A stretch of 64,000 nt of DNA from Heterocephalus glaber. Lineage: Eukaryota > Chordata > Mammalia > Rodentia > Bathyergidae. The position numbers and the translations under genes are program-made. The stretch covers positions 29,831,723 through 29,895,722 of the forward strand of contig NW_004624730.1 of the NCBI RefSeq assembly GCF_000247695.1, given 5' to 3'. A model generated the notes under the pieces. It did not search any database. It was given only the letters and a program-made list of their open reading frames with translations, and was not told where the DNA came from. The number at the start of each line of letters is the position of its first letter. Within the stretch, counting starts at the first letter, position 1. Below are positions 1 to 11,059 of this stretch, piece by piece.

Positions 1-239
1 TATAAAGACAGATACACAGGACCCTTTACTTATGAACTCAATTCTTTTTTGAGGACTTGTTGTAACTCAAGTTGATTGATTGAAGGCTCAGGCTCCTCTA
101 CACAGCCTTCAAAATCTCTCTCCTGTATACAGGCAGATCTCAGTGCCCTTAGAGAGGCATTGGCCCAGGATTTCTCAATTAACCCCACACAGGAAAGGAT
201 GTTGCAACATTCATTCCAGAACTCTTTAAGGCTTAAATC

Positions 240-332
240 TGTATCTGAGTCATAAGCAGCTGGCTGGCACTCGGGTCATAACTCAAGACTTTGGTTGTAA
301 GTTAAAAACTAAAATTCCAAGGGTCGACTGTA
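240..332. repeat. Possible small DNA-transposon-like element, right end
   Basis: The end CCAAGGGTCGACTGTAA resembles the end of the element at 42325-42522 (TCAAGGGTCCACTGTGA). Both contain a 'gtcataactcaag / ggttgtaagtt' type inner segment that is partly palindromic. This suggests one old non-autonomous family with terminal inverted repeats. The left end is not clear here and the family name is unknown to me. Confidence 0.3.
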
Positions 333-334
333 AT

Positions 335-361
335 AGAAAAAAAAAAAAAAAAAGAAAAAAA
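335..361 (+). repeat. Poly(A) tract
   Basis: An A-run with a single interrupting G. It may be the tail of an old retroelement to its left, but no body is recognised with certainty. Confidence 0.6.
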
Positions 362-519
362 ACTATTCTAATCCAGTGCAGACAATATATCTAAATGTGT
401 ACCTTGACTTAGTATAATTGTGTTACATGTTTTATACAATCTTTGGTTTATTAAACTGGTTTTTAATCTGCATATATGATAATTAAATTTATGAAGTCTT
501 ACAAGATAAATGAATCTGA

Positions 520-655
520 TGTTGGAAAAATAAAAAAGGGGTTGATGAAGAGGGAAAAAAGAAGTGAATTGCAGTGTGTTATGTGTATGTACCAATCCCC
601 TACGGTGAATGCATTCACTATGTAGTGCAAAGATGTGCTAAAGTCAAAAATAAAT
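520..655 (+). mobile_element. L1 3' UTR fragment, plus orientation
   Basis: A purine-rich stretch is followed by 'gtgtgttatgtgtatgtaccaatcccc...tgaatgcattcactatgt'. This parallels the 3' end of the L1 at 54899-55368 ('gtgctatgtacatgtaccaactccc...aaatgtaatcattatgt'). Only the terminal 3' UTR is present and there is no ORF2. Confidence 0.6.
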
Positions 656-2285
656 TAGCTCTCCAATTTAGTTATACTCATTTATGTTTGCTTTTGTGCC
701 ATGATTCTGTCAGATATTCAACTCAGAGTATTTTAGAAACAGAATGTTAGTGAAGTAGGGAGATAAACTGGTGTGTATCCAGGAATATTCACATCAATAA
801 ATCAACATTCTTAAGCTTACAAAGAAATATATATAAGTAAATTTTACATTAAGAAAATCAAATACATCAATGTCCAATTTACAAAATAGATAAATCATGT
901 TCTATTCTCAGTGAAGAAGGATCCGTTACCCATTCATCTGATGCAGCTAAATTAGAATTTAGCTATTAAGACAGCAGAAATATTTACAATCAAATTTCCT
1001 ACATTCTACTGAGTATTTAATTTTAAAAACATATATACTTGATTGGTGTTTGAAAGCAAAGAATCCCATTCCATCTCATTACCCCCAAGTCATTCTTCTG
1101 CATAAAATTTTAAGTAAACTTGAAAGATATATTTGAATTGATATCTTTAAAGATATCTTTAAAATATAATCAATTCATTAAACTTAGACGTACCCCTGAA
1201 AATGTTCTTTTCCACAAAACGACTGACTCAAAGAACAGACGACATTGGGCACCAATCTTGAGAATGTTTGGCACTCAGAGGACCCAGAGGAATTTTCCTG
1301 AGTCAGGCGGCTCCTCCCACGTCTCTATTAACAAGCTGTGATCTGCCTTTTCTCGGCAGCGTAGAAATATTAAACTTTCTAGCAGCATGCTCACAAGACA
1401 ATTAATAAAACTATTTTGACTTTTTGTGTTTTGTGATTAACTTTCATTTTTCTCAAATGACTAAAATAAATATTTGAGATAAAGTACTTTCCATCAAACA
1501 TCTTAATCCACACTGACTCATAGACACTAAAAATAACTCTGGCGTACAAGTTTAACTGAAAAGCCAAATAAAGAGTCATGTTCACGATAAATTCCCCCTC
1601 AAAAGACAAATACATCTCCCAAAATAGGACCCAACCAGAATGCTAAAATTGCTGGCAAAAAAATAATTTTGCCGTAACTGAGGAAAGAGCTTAACTATTT
1701 TAATGATAAAATTACCAAAGCATATTTTCTAACTTCACATTTATCTATAAATAAAAGATGATTATAATGGTTCGTAGGTAAAACTACTATAGTAAGAGAT
1801 CATGGAAAGTGATACATAATAAATAGATAAAACTAGACTATTATATTTTTGTTTTAAAAAATGGGATCAACAGTTTCCAAATTAATGTTGGGAAAATCAT
1901 GAAAAGTTTGTAAAAATATAAAGTTAGATTCCTGCCTCACATAAAATATATTTTTTAAAATGTCTAAGTGGATAAAAGAGCTAAATGTTAAAACAAATGG
2001 GAACCATACTAACACCTAAAAAATATTAAATGAAGTATAGATACACATACATGTAACTATGATTGAGAAAGGGCATCCCTAAGGAAAACATAAATGGGAG
2101 AATTCGCCATAAATACTCATCATAAATTCATCATAAAATATTAAATGTTTTCTTTTAAAAAAACACTTTTTAAGAAAAACTATAAATTGAGCAACAGTAA
2201 ATAAAAAATAAAGAAGGATTAATACTAAGATATAGAGAGAGGCCTTATAATTTGATAATTTTAGAAAATGGAAAATCACCAAACA
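656..2285. other. Unique AT-rich sequence, no gene seen
   Basis: I recognise no repeat family or exon. ORFs of up to about 75 codons have no coding character. Two local oddities are an inverted repeat at 1135-1176 and a short GC-richer island at 1190-1345. Confidence 0.5.
1135..1176. repeat. Perfect palindrome with outer inverted arms
   Basis: Positions 1140-1157 read GATATCTTTAAAGATATC, a perfect 18-bp palindrome. It is flanked by GAATTGAT (1135-1142) and ATCAATTC (1169-1176), which form an outer inverted pair. AT-rich palindromes of this size can arise by chance, and no function is implied. Confidence 0.8.
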
Positions 2286-2457
2286 GCGGAGGATGCCTAT
2301 AATCTCAACATTGAGGGAGACTGAGACAGGATAAAAGTTGGAGTCCAGCCTGGGCAATTTAACCTGACCCTGTGTCAAAATTTTAAAAAAATTCAAAGCA
2401 CTGGGATGAAACACAGTGATAGAGAATGCCCCTGAGTTTAATCATCAATACGAAACA
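2286..2457 (+). mobile_element. B1-dID SINE (7SL half plus ID half)
   Basis: The left part resembles a diverged 7SL-derived B1 ('ggatgcctataatctcaac...gactgagacaggat...gtccagcctgggcaatttaacctgaccctgtgtcaaaa'). It is followed by an ID-like tRNA-derived segment ('gggatgaaacacagtgatagagaatgcccctgagtttaatc') and A-rich ends. This fused arrangement is known from squirrel- and beaver-related rodents. The copy is old and carries many substitutions. Confidence 0.7.
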
Positions 2458-2479
2458 AACAAGGAGAATGAGCCATAGA

Positions 2480-2760
2480 AGAAAAACTTTTTGAAAAGCT
2501 GATAAATTTATGAAAGATTTCTAATTTCCTTGACAATAATGAGGATAAAAACATTAAAGTGATGCCATATCTTTTTTTGACCTATTAGCTTAGCAAAATA
2601 TTTATGAGATTGATATTGGCAACAACAGACAGTAAATGAGCACTCATAAACTGTTCTTGGGAGTTTTGTTTTCTAATGCTTTTTCAGACAGTAATTGGAT
2701 AGAACATTAAATTTAGGATCTAAAACTATGCAACTCTTCAAAGAAAACATTAGGGAACAT
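2480..2760 (+). mobile_element. Probable ancient LINE-like fragment
   Basis: The string 'gatgccatatctttttttgacctattagcttagcaaaatattt' followed by 'cactcataaactgttcttgggag' resembles old mammalian LINE sequence with the 'gagatgccatttt...atactgctggtgggagt' layout. Divergence is high and the family is not assigned. Confidence 0.3.
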
Positions 2761-2779
2761 CTAGTTTAATAGTTTCAGC

Positions 2780-3990
2780 AATGGGTTCTTAAATATTACA
2801 ATAGATTTGATAAGGACACCAAAAACTCAGAATCATAGGCAGCAAAAAAAAAAAAATGAATTGGAATTGATAAGCCATAAACTTTGTTCATCCAAGAACA
2901 CATCAAGAGTGAAATGGCGGGTGGGGGATGTAGTTCAGTGGCGCTGCGCCTGCCTGGCACGTGCAAGGTCCTAAGTTTGATCCCAGTACGACAAAAAAAA
3001 AAAAAAAAAAAAAAAAAGGATTGTGGCCCGGGGATTTAGCTCAGTGCTTCCAGTTCCTGCCTCGCAAGTGCAAGGTCCCGAGTTCGATCCCCAGTACCAA
3101 AAAAAAAAAAAGAGTGAAATGGCAATCAACAGAATGGGAAAATTATATTTTCCCATTTCTATTTCTAAATTACATGTGATACAGGACTAATATCTAGAAT
3201 ATATGAAGAACCTTTACTACTCAACATATTTTCCAAAGAAGATATACAAAGATGTACACATGGCCAATAAGCACTTGAAAAATATGTTCAATATCATTAG
3301 TCCTTAAGGAAATGATAAAACCACAGTAAGAATGCCATCTCATTCCTACTAGGATGACTAGACTCAAGAAAAGAAAAATATCTAGAGTTTAGCAAGGATT
3401 TGGAGAAACTGAAAAATCTGTGCATTTGCTAATGGGAATGAACATTGAAGAGTGCAGCCACTGTAGAAAAGTTTGGTGCTACCTCACATATTAAACTTAG
3501 CACTACCATATGACCTAGCAATCACACGACTAGGAAAGTAGCCAAAATCATAGAAAACTAAAATTCAATCAGATGCTTATATGCCATTGTTCATAGCAAC
3601 ATTATACACAATAGTCTCAATATGAAAAGAATCCAATATCTCTCAAAAAATGAATTAACAAAATGCGGGACATAGGTAAAATGGAGTATATCTCCACAGT
3701 AAAAAGGCTGATACATCAACAAAATATGTGAACCTTGAAAAAACATTAGAATAAGCGAAATAAACCAAACATGAAAGAACAAGTATTACATGAGTCCACT
3801 TATATGGACTATCCAAAATGAACAAATTCACAGCCAGCAAGTTGTAAGTGCTCAGAGATAAGAGAGAAAACCAGATCATGGAGCTATTATTTAATTGGTA
3901 TAGAGTTTCTGTTTGCAGTGCTAAAAAAATTTTAGTCTGTACTATAGTTGATAAAGCTGTTTTCTACAGAGACACATATTAATAATCATG
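2780..3990 (+). mobile_element. Old L1, ORF2 3' end and 3' UTR, interrupted by SINEs
   Basis: The plus strand carries a decayed 3' end of L1 ORF2. Landmarks include 'aatcaacagaatgggaaaa', 'tttccaaagaagatatacaaagatg', 'ccatatgacctagcaatcacac', 'gtaaaatggagtatatctccacagtaaaaag' and 'gaataagcgaaataaacc', followed by 3' UTR-like 'taattggtatagagtttctg'. The order is that of an L1MA/MB-age element. Reading frames are fully broken. The copy is split at 2919-3109 by a later SINE dimer, and the L1 sequence resumes directly after the duplicated target site. Confidence 0.8.
2905..3123 (+). mobile_element. Two tandem ID-like SINEs sharing one TSD pair
   Basis: The target-site duplication AAGAGTGAAATGGC occurs at 2905-2918 and 3110-3123. 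Between the copies are two tRNA-derived units: 2919-2992 with an A-run to 3017, then 3018-3098 with its own poly(A). Each has an A-box-like stretch ('tagttcagtgg', 'ttagctcagtg') and a B-box-like stretch ('gtttgatcc', 'gttcgatcc'). The second unit has an extra 5' leader ggattgtggccc. This is either a dimer inserted once, or a second SINE that landed in the poly(A) tail of the first. Confidence 0.85.
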
Positions 3991-5222
3991 TAATATATCA
4001 TATATATTCTGAAATTGAACAGCTAGGCAAATTGATGGCAAACTATTGCTATCAGATTTCTTATTGGCATAAAAGGTTCAAATAGGAAAGAGGAGGCTAT
4101 AATGATCCATTTGGGAATGGATTAGAGTTGGACACATCAAAATGAAATGTTTAGCTTGTCATAGATACTAGTGCTTGCTTATTTAAGTATTTATGGGTAG
4201 AAATGTACATACATGCATGTACAAATTTACATACATATACATATCTCCTTGCTTCTCAATGGAGAGAGGCTGGAAGGCATGGCACTATGATTTCAAAAAG
4301 CACACCTGCTGCTCTGTTCTTGATTTCTATACTATTATCAAGGTACAAAAAAGAACCAGCGTTCCTTGGAGAATTGGCTGAGTCTAAAACTGCAGCATGA
4401 AATATACAAGAAGAGTCAATAATAATAAAAATAAGTAAGTATGGAAGAAAAAACAAATCTTTCATGGGAAAGATTTTTGCAGAATTTCAAGTACTTTTTA
4501 CCCTAAGAAGTCAAAACATAACTCCCTACTGCTTTACTGTGAATTGTACTTTGTGACTTTCTTCTAAGAAGAATAGCTAAGAAAGGAAGAGAAGAAAGGA
4601 GTAATGTTATAGTGGAAACGTGTGGCAGACCTCAAGCCCAGTGATCAAGGTTAAATCAAGAATGATAAGTCATAGTAATAATACATACACTTAAAATATA
4701 TGAGAATACTATTTTACCTTGGTTGGGTTCCTCCTGAAAATAATTTTCACAGTATAATAAAGAGAAAACACATTAGATAAATTCCAATTAGGGTCAATCT
4801 GAAAAATATCTAACCAATAATTTACAACATTGTCAAGGTCATCTGATGCATGAAGTCTGAGAAAGTGTTACTTACCGGTATCATAGGTGGGTCCTGGAAC
4901 ATAAAAGTAGTATTAGGACACCATTTTCAAAACAAGAAAAGATGGACTAAAAATTAGGGAGGAAATATTTACAAAATATAAGCCTGAAGAAAGATTTGTG
5001 TCTAAAATATAAAAATAACTTTTAAACTGAATAGAAACACAACAAAAAAACCTGAATTTAAAACTGGATCTTGGGTACAATAGAATTCTCTTTACTATCT
5101 TTGCAATAATTCAAACTCTCCTTTAAAATGTATATTTTTAAAAATACTTTTAAAATTGTACACTCTTAAAAACAATCTAAATGTAAAATTTCATCTGATT
5201 TTAGAATAGACTAGTTGACAGC
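3991..5222. other. Unique sequence, no gene seen
   Basis: AT-rich. ORFs of about 60 codons at 4193-4465 overlap on both strands and look random. No repeat family is recognised. Confidence 0.45.
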
Positions 5223-5337
5223 AGAGAAGCTGAGACAAGAGGATCACCATGAGTTTGAGGCCACCCTGGGCTACATAGTGAGTTCAAGGCCCAACCTGAA
5301 CTATATAATATAATCCTCTCTAAAGAAAAATAAACAA
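5223..5337 (+). mobile_element. B1 SINE, 5'-truncated
   Basis: The sequence 'gctgagacaagaggatcaccatgagtttgaggccaccctgggctacatagtgag' matches the B1 right part, ending in an A-rich tail. The left B1 end with the Pol III A box is missing. Confidence 0.8.
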
Positions 5338-5451
5338 GTTGGAACAAATAGTGAAGTTCATTTATGCTGCATTACTCCTGAAGAATAAATGATAGAATCT
5401 TGCTTCTTTTATATTTTGCCTAATGCCAAGGTATGGGTGTATTTGGCGGGA

Positions 5452-5845
5452 TGTGAAGGTCAATCTTGATTAACAACCTGATTGGATCAAGAGATGATTG
5501 GATTAAGAGGTGATTTGATTGACGGGATCATAATCTGATGAGTGGCATCATTCTGAAGTGATGGGAAAGGATGTTGTGCCTGATTGAAGTGAGTGGATCA
5601 TGGGTTGTGACCTTGGGAACTGTATCTGGTCTCCAACTTCTTCCTCTAGCTCTTCCACTGTTCTCTGCTTCCTCTGCCACGAGAAGGAGAGCTTTACTCT
5701 CCCATGTACTCTGCCTGATGTTTCTGCCCTGGTGTCAGCCAACTATGGGCTGAAACCTCTGAAATCATGGCCAGATAATTCTTTTCTCCTCTAAATTGAT
5801 ATTTTTCATGATTTTGGTCACATAGTTAAGAAAGTGACTAACACA
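5452..5845 (+). mobile_element. Solo MaLR LTR, plus orientation
   Basis: It starts TGTGAAGGTCAATC and ends AAAGTGACTAACACA, so it has the TG...CA ends of an LTR. The interior has rodent MaLR landmarks: 'ttgattggatcaagagatgattgg', 'cagccaactatgggctgaaacctctgaaa' and 'ttctcctctaaattg' near the 3' end. No internal region is attached, which indicates a solo LTR left by recombination. ORFs of about 60 codons inside it are incidental. Confidence 0.75.
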
Positions 5846-6507
5846 AAGGATGGGTGGGGTCAGCAGAGATGATAATATAAAATATTTAATTCTATGATGC
5901 AGTTTTACCATGTTTAAAATTTAGACAGTCGAGATATATTCTGTAATTGATGGGAATATTTAATATGGTAGAGATTTTGTTTAGTTTACTTTGGTTTTTT
6001 TACTGAAAAGTTATGAAATCAGTTGTGCATTTTACAATCTATGGTTTTTTTCTAATTGAAAAAAGATCTTAAGTGAATATAGCTGCACAGAGAACAATAA
6101 TGTCTGTCCCAAAAGAATCTTCGAGTTCCTGTTTCAGTTCATGTAACAAGCTAACTCTTCTCCAAGGAAGAAGTTCCATGTGTTTATTTTTATGTTCATT
6201 ATTGTACTTTGTGAATGCATAGGTCAAGGCTTACTGATGACAGTTATGGACATTTCTTTTAAATACCTTTTTATAAACATATGCTCAGTGTCTTCTAATA
6301 CCAAGTTGAAAAGTACCTGAGGCTGGGGAAAATCAGTAGCTGTACTGTTTTGTTTTGTTTGTTTTGCTTCATATCTAGCCTCAAGAGAAGTAGAGATATA
6401 GTTGGACAGTATTAATTTGGAAATATGTAATTATCACATCAATTTTGGACACTTCAGTGAAGCTGCAAAATAGTTGAAATTTGCATTTGCTGGTAGGAAG
6501 ACACTTT
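5846..6507. other. Unique sequence, no gene seen
   Basis: AT-rich, with a short (TTTTG)n stretch at about 6345-6367. Nothing else is recognised. Confidence 0.45.
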
Positions 6508-6849
6508 GTTTGGGCTATTAGGACAAATTAGCATAGACAAGGTGGCTAAAACAACAAACATTTTCACAGTCCTGAAGGCTGAAGGCAAAGATCAAGGTGC
6601 CAGCAGATCAAGGGTCCCCTGAAGGCCCTTTTACTCTTTTCCAGATGGTTATATTCCCATTGTATCCTCAGGTAGTGGAGAGACAAGAGTGAAAGCAAGC
6701 AACCCTGTGACTTTTTGTAAGGGCACTAAACCTATCCACCAGGGTTCCCAATACAATCTAATCAGCTACCAGCAGCCCTACCTTATAATACCATCACATT
6801 TGGAAATTAGGGTTTGAACTTAGGGATTTTGGATACTCAGTTCACAGCA
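6508..6849 (-). mobile_element. MLT1-type MaLR LTR, minus orientation
   Basis: Read on the plus strand it follows the reverse complement of an MLT1-like LTR. In order these are: 'acaacaaacattttcacagtcctgaaggctgaaggcaaagatcaaggtgccagcaga', 'attcccattgtatcctcaggtagtggagagacaag', 'taagggcactaaacctatcca', and 'taataccatcacatttggaaattagggtttgaac', ending 'ttcacagca'. It is a well-ordered, essentially complete solo LTR of eutherian age. Confidence 0.85.
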
Positions 6850-7069
6850 CTCTCTTGCACCATGTTATTGCCCATTTTCTCTTCTATACACCCCCACCCC
6901 ACCCCGCCGTGGTCCAGGGGGACTCCATTTAGTCTCCTCAGGAAAAGGTGTTAATTTTTAAATTCTCCCCCTCAGTTTTCCTATGTCTATCTCCAATTAT
7001 TTTAGAGAACTCCCCACAGTTACAGATGTTATAAATAGAGAACTGACAATGTGTTAGTGTTAATATATT
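6850..7069. other. Unique sequence with a C-rich run
   Basis: 'acacccccaccccaccccgcc' at about 6888-6908 is a short C-rich tract with three C4-5 runs. No gene or repeat is recognised. Confidence 0.4.
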
Positions 7070-7077
7070 AATACCAG

Positions 7078-7274
7078 GGCCAGCAAACTACTGCGTGGGC
7101 TGAATAGAGACTGTTGCTTGTTTTTGTAAATAATGTTTACTTGGAATGCAGCCATACCCATTTGTCTGCTTTTGCTCTATACTCTCAGAATGGAGTAGTT
7201 CGGACAGAGAACATAGAGCTCAGAGAATCTAAAGTATTTACTATTTAGTTTTTTGTATAAAAGTTTGCTGGCTC
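7078..7274. mobile_element. Non-autonomous hAT-like DNA transposon
   Basis: GCCAGCAAACT at 7080-7090 and AGTTTGCTGGC at 7262-7272 are exact inverted repeats of each other. The interior ('gtttttgtaaataatgtttacttggaatgcagccatacccatttg', 'agtagttcggacagagaac', 'ctaaagtatttactattt') matches a well-known eutherian non-autonomous DNA element of hAT type. I do not assign the exact family. No transposase is encoded. Confidence 0.75.
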
Positions 7275-8259
7275 ATGTTTTAAAATATCAATTGTGTGGA
7301 AGCATTAGAATAATTCAGAATGTAATTGATTTGAAGGAGTCCTGCTGTATACCAGAAGGTGGCCACTATACTGTCTCTCATTTTTACTTGACATGAGCAT
7401 TGTAGAAACAACTCAGTAAGCAAAAGTTCTGATAAATAATGAAGACATAGAGCTCAGGAAATGGTAAAGACTGAAAGTGCAGGCATCCAATATATCATCA
7501 AGATAATTTGACAAATATGGTACAATATTCTTATGATTGTGATTGAGAAATAGCTAATTGCAGCAAAGGAAGCTGAATTTCATAATTAGTATTTTCTAAA
7601 TAGGTTGTGGGTATCTACATAATAATTATCTGAGAGTGTACTCCAGAGTCCTGCCTTATTCAAAGGTTTTATTGGAAACTATTTGTTACATGCTGAGCAA
7701 AAGTGTGCATGAAAGATTTGGGAGCAATAGAGTATACATTGATGAGAAGAATAGTGATCTCAACAGATGGAAACAAGAGGGTAATAATGCCCAGATGTCA
7801 TGTAACAGAAATCTATGGAAATCCTAAACATGGTACACAAAACCATTTGCACAAAGGATTGTATCTGAGTTTAGTAACCTAGTTGGAAATGCTGCATATT
7901 AGGGTTTAGTTGAAGTAAACTTAATACGATTTGACTTTGTATGGCATTTACCAAGAAAATGTAATGACATTATTACATATCAGTCAGCCTATACGTTCAG
8001 AAGAGCCATGGATCATTTGATAAATATCTATATGGTATGTTGTTTATGTTGTGTTAAGCTTTCAGAGAAACTTTGGCAAATTGGAACTTGTCTAAAAGAG
8101 ACCAGCCAGAATACAGGACGTAAGTTACAAGAATAAAAACCCTAAGGAATTGATTATTTATGATCAAATGGCTGAAGGCACAACCTAAAGTTTTTAACTT
8201 GTCATAGCACAATCTTTGTATCAACATTAAGCAAACAAGAGTTGACTCAAAAGAGAATA
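7275..8259. other. Unique sequence, no gene seen
   Basis: AT-rich, with no recognised repeat. The 63-codon ORF at 7636-7827 and the 73-codon minus ORF at 8054-8275 have no coding signature I recognise. Confidence 0.4.
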
Positions 8260-8690
8260 GCAAGAGGAAAAACACTGCATGATATCACTCATGTGTAATG
8301 CAAAAGAATAGATCTGTTAGAAGTTTAGAGCAGAATTATGGTTATCAGAGGCTTCAGAGAATAGAGGAAAAGGAGGAATGGGGAAGGGTTGATTGATGGG
8401 TACAATTTAGGAGTAAGAAGTTCTGGAGTTCTATAACACAGTAGGGTGACTATAGATAATGGTGATGTAGTATGTATTTTAGAAACCTTTCAAAAGAATT
8501 TTTAATGTTTCACCATAAAGAAATGATAAACATTTAAGGAGATAGATATGATTAATGTGATTTAAACATTACACATACATATATATGTGTATTAAAGCAT
8601 CACATGGTACTCCATAAATATGTACAATATTTATCATTTCATGTATACATTTAAATATTTAACTTTGAATTTTAAAAAATAAAAGGCAAG
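8260..8690 (+). mobile_element. Old L1 3' end (ORF2 terminus and 3' UTR)
   Basis: Starts at 'aacactgcatgatatcactcatgtg' (the end of ORF2). It continues 'gttatcagaggcttcagagaatagaggaaa...tgggaagggttgattgatgggtac' and 'agggtgactatagataatgg', an L1MA/MB-type 3' UTR, and ends 'aattttaaaaaataaaaggc'. No intact reading frame. Confidence 0.75.
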
Positions 8691-10401
8691 ATTTGTTGTA
8701 GTTGTATGTTCATTCACTATCACTGCAGCAATAAAAGCAGATGATGAAGGATCATCTTGGTTTCAGAGGTTAAACTAAGGTTTTCCTAAGGTCCTTACTT
8801 AGAACATTCTAAGATTAATAATTTTTTTAGATTTCAGGTACTATGTTGATGGTAAGGTTCAAAGATAAAGCCTTCAAGTACTTCTCCCTAACATTCCCGA
8901 TTTTATCATAATCTGGTACCTGTACATATATCCACCTTTATCTTCCACTATTCCTATCTTGAGCCTTGTGAAATTGATAATTCTTGACCATTTCTTACAT
9001 ACAAAAAATAGTGATTTCACATGCTCACATCTAATGATCTAAGTTTTCTGAAAATATGTTTTAAACACTCCAATGACTAGCCATATATGATTCAATTTTC
9101 TAACATATGATAATGATGATGCAAATTTTTCTCTCTCTCTACCTCTGTTTATTCAAAGACTTCATTTCTTTTAAGTTTCAATTTATCCAGTCATCCATAA
9201 CTTCTTTAGTTATTCAAGCAATCCTTTTGTGTTCATCTCAGCAAATCCATAAAATTTCTCAGCCAGGACAATGATATAGCTTTATGTGGTTGTGTTTTTC
9301 TAAGTAAGGCCAGGCTCTCGTGACTGCCATACGTAGCTTGCACTTGCCTACAGTGAGCCTTTCCAAACAGTAGGGGCTCAACAAACAACTACTGATAATA
9401 AGGGCAGAAAGTTTAAAAGTGACCAACCACTCTGCCTCTGAGTGGAACTGATCTTGAGTGAAAGAAAATAATGAGATCATTTCACACAGATTCTCTAACC
9501 CATGATTCAATTTAAAATGTGATTATTATACAATTCTCATTCTTTGCAGTTAGCAGAGACAACCCTGAACATTTGTAGGTACATGCATATTAGGAAGGAT
9601 TTGGGCAGTGTGTTTACCAGCTTTATTTGTGCAGAATTATGAATTAAGCGGTTCTGCCAAGACAGATCTAAAATTCCTCTCTGCACAATGAGGTAAATCT
9701 TCAATTTCTACATTTACTCCCATTTTCATCCTATTCTGTCCTTGAAATTTGTTTTGCAAGAGCATTTTAATGCATTTATCTCTTTCCCTCAGCTTGTGAA
9801 ATTACTCATCCCTAGGATGCATAATTGAGAGGTGTCTTATTACACCTATGAGAATCAAGACTTTATGAATCATCCCAACATGAGAAAAATATTTGTGTAA
9901 GAATCACAGGATTTATATGAAAAAGGTATAAAGCATTTTTAATAACCCTGGTCTTGATTCAGGCAGGCTTACAAAGGAGAATTTCCATAGGCTGCAAATT
10001 CATATCATGGGCAACATTTCAATGTAAAAACGCCTCCAGACAGGCAGGTGCTTTTTAACTGGAAATTTACAGTGTGAATCTTCATTGGCTTCTCCTCATG
10101 AGAAATATAAGATTTAGATACATTGGAAAGGAATGCTTTCAAACCTCAGATTAGGACACGATAGACCTTTAAAATTGGAATTACAATTTTCCTAGGCATA
10201 GGGACACGTGTGGAAAGGGAACGGTATAATTATCTTTAAAGAAAAGCTACTGAGTTCCCTGAGGGTGGATATGAAATCCTCTGCCCATTCTTCAGAATAC
10301 CAAAGCATTTTTTGACATATGATAGTTAGCTACTTCCTTGAAATCAAGGATTTGTTTTTATTAAGAAAATGTTCTGGAATTCTAGGTTCATAATGGGCAA
10401 G

Positions 10402-10405
<4 letters not shown>
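8691..10405. other. Unique sequence, no gene seen
   Basis: No repeat or exon is recognised. The part at 9900-10250 is less AT-rich and has an uninterrupted, non-repetitive texture that could be a conserved non-coding element (see findings). Confidence 0.4.

Positions 10406-10437
<32 letters not shown>
10406..10437 (+). repeat. (TG)16 microsatellite
   Basis: An uninterrupted TG dinucleotide repeat of 32 bp. Confidence 0.98.
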
Positions 10438-10438
<1 letters not shown>

Positions 10439-10810
10439 TCTTTTATAATTTCATTTATATTTATTAAAATTAGCATCAGGCTTTCAAGAATGTTTTAGAA
10501 TACCAATGGTTCCTTGTCACATCAACAATCACCTGAAATCATTTAGTAAATGATATTTAATCTAGTGAAGCCTTTCTGAATGACTAGTAGTGAAGCCATT
10601 ATTCAATGGCTAGTAGTGATATCCTTGCTGGACCCAGGAAAATGTGATTAGAAAATATAAAGTCTGATTTCTACCTCACTTAAAGTTCTTCCTTGTTGAT
10701 GCTACTTTTCTCTAGATCTTCTTTTATGTATTCTAACATATTTACTTTTTATAAATTATCTTCATAAAAATATCTGAAGTTCATCAGGGTAAATGGAAAT
10801 GAATCACTGG

Positions 10811-10982
10811 AGCTAGGAATGGTAGTGTGTGAATCTAATCCTAGCACTCTAGGAGGCTGAAGCAGGAAGATCTCAAGTTTGAGTCCAACCTGGGAAATTT
10901 AGTGACTTAACAATACCCTGTCTCAAAATTTTTAAAAAATCAAAAATCAAAAAAAGAACTGGAGAGAAAAAAAAAGAAGATA
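10811..10982 (+). mobile_element. B1-dID-like SINE
   Basis: The B1 part is 'agctaggaatggtagtgtgtgaatctaatcctagcactctaggaggctgaagcaggaagatctcaagtttgagtccaacctggg', followed by 'aataccctgtctcaaaa'. The 3' end is A-rich and degenerate ('aaaaaatcaaaaatcaaaa'). The ID half is weak or missing. Confidence 0.7.
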
Positions 10983-11059
10983 GAGAAATAGGAAGCAAGA
11001 AGAGGTTCGAATAACTCCCCAAATTATATATTCCATGGTTTCAAAAATATTTTTTTTTG

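Noticed and set aside
3018..3098. tRNA-like bodies with A and B boxes (also 39027, 47932, 60482)
   Set aside because: They are SINEs: poly(A) tails, TSDs and no cloverleaf 3' end, so not tRNA genes.
2961..3179. Small ORFs with Lys or Phe runs (also 53983-54393, 39021-39212)
   Set aside because: They are translations of SINE bodies and their poly(A)/poly(T) tails.
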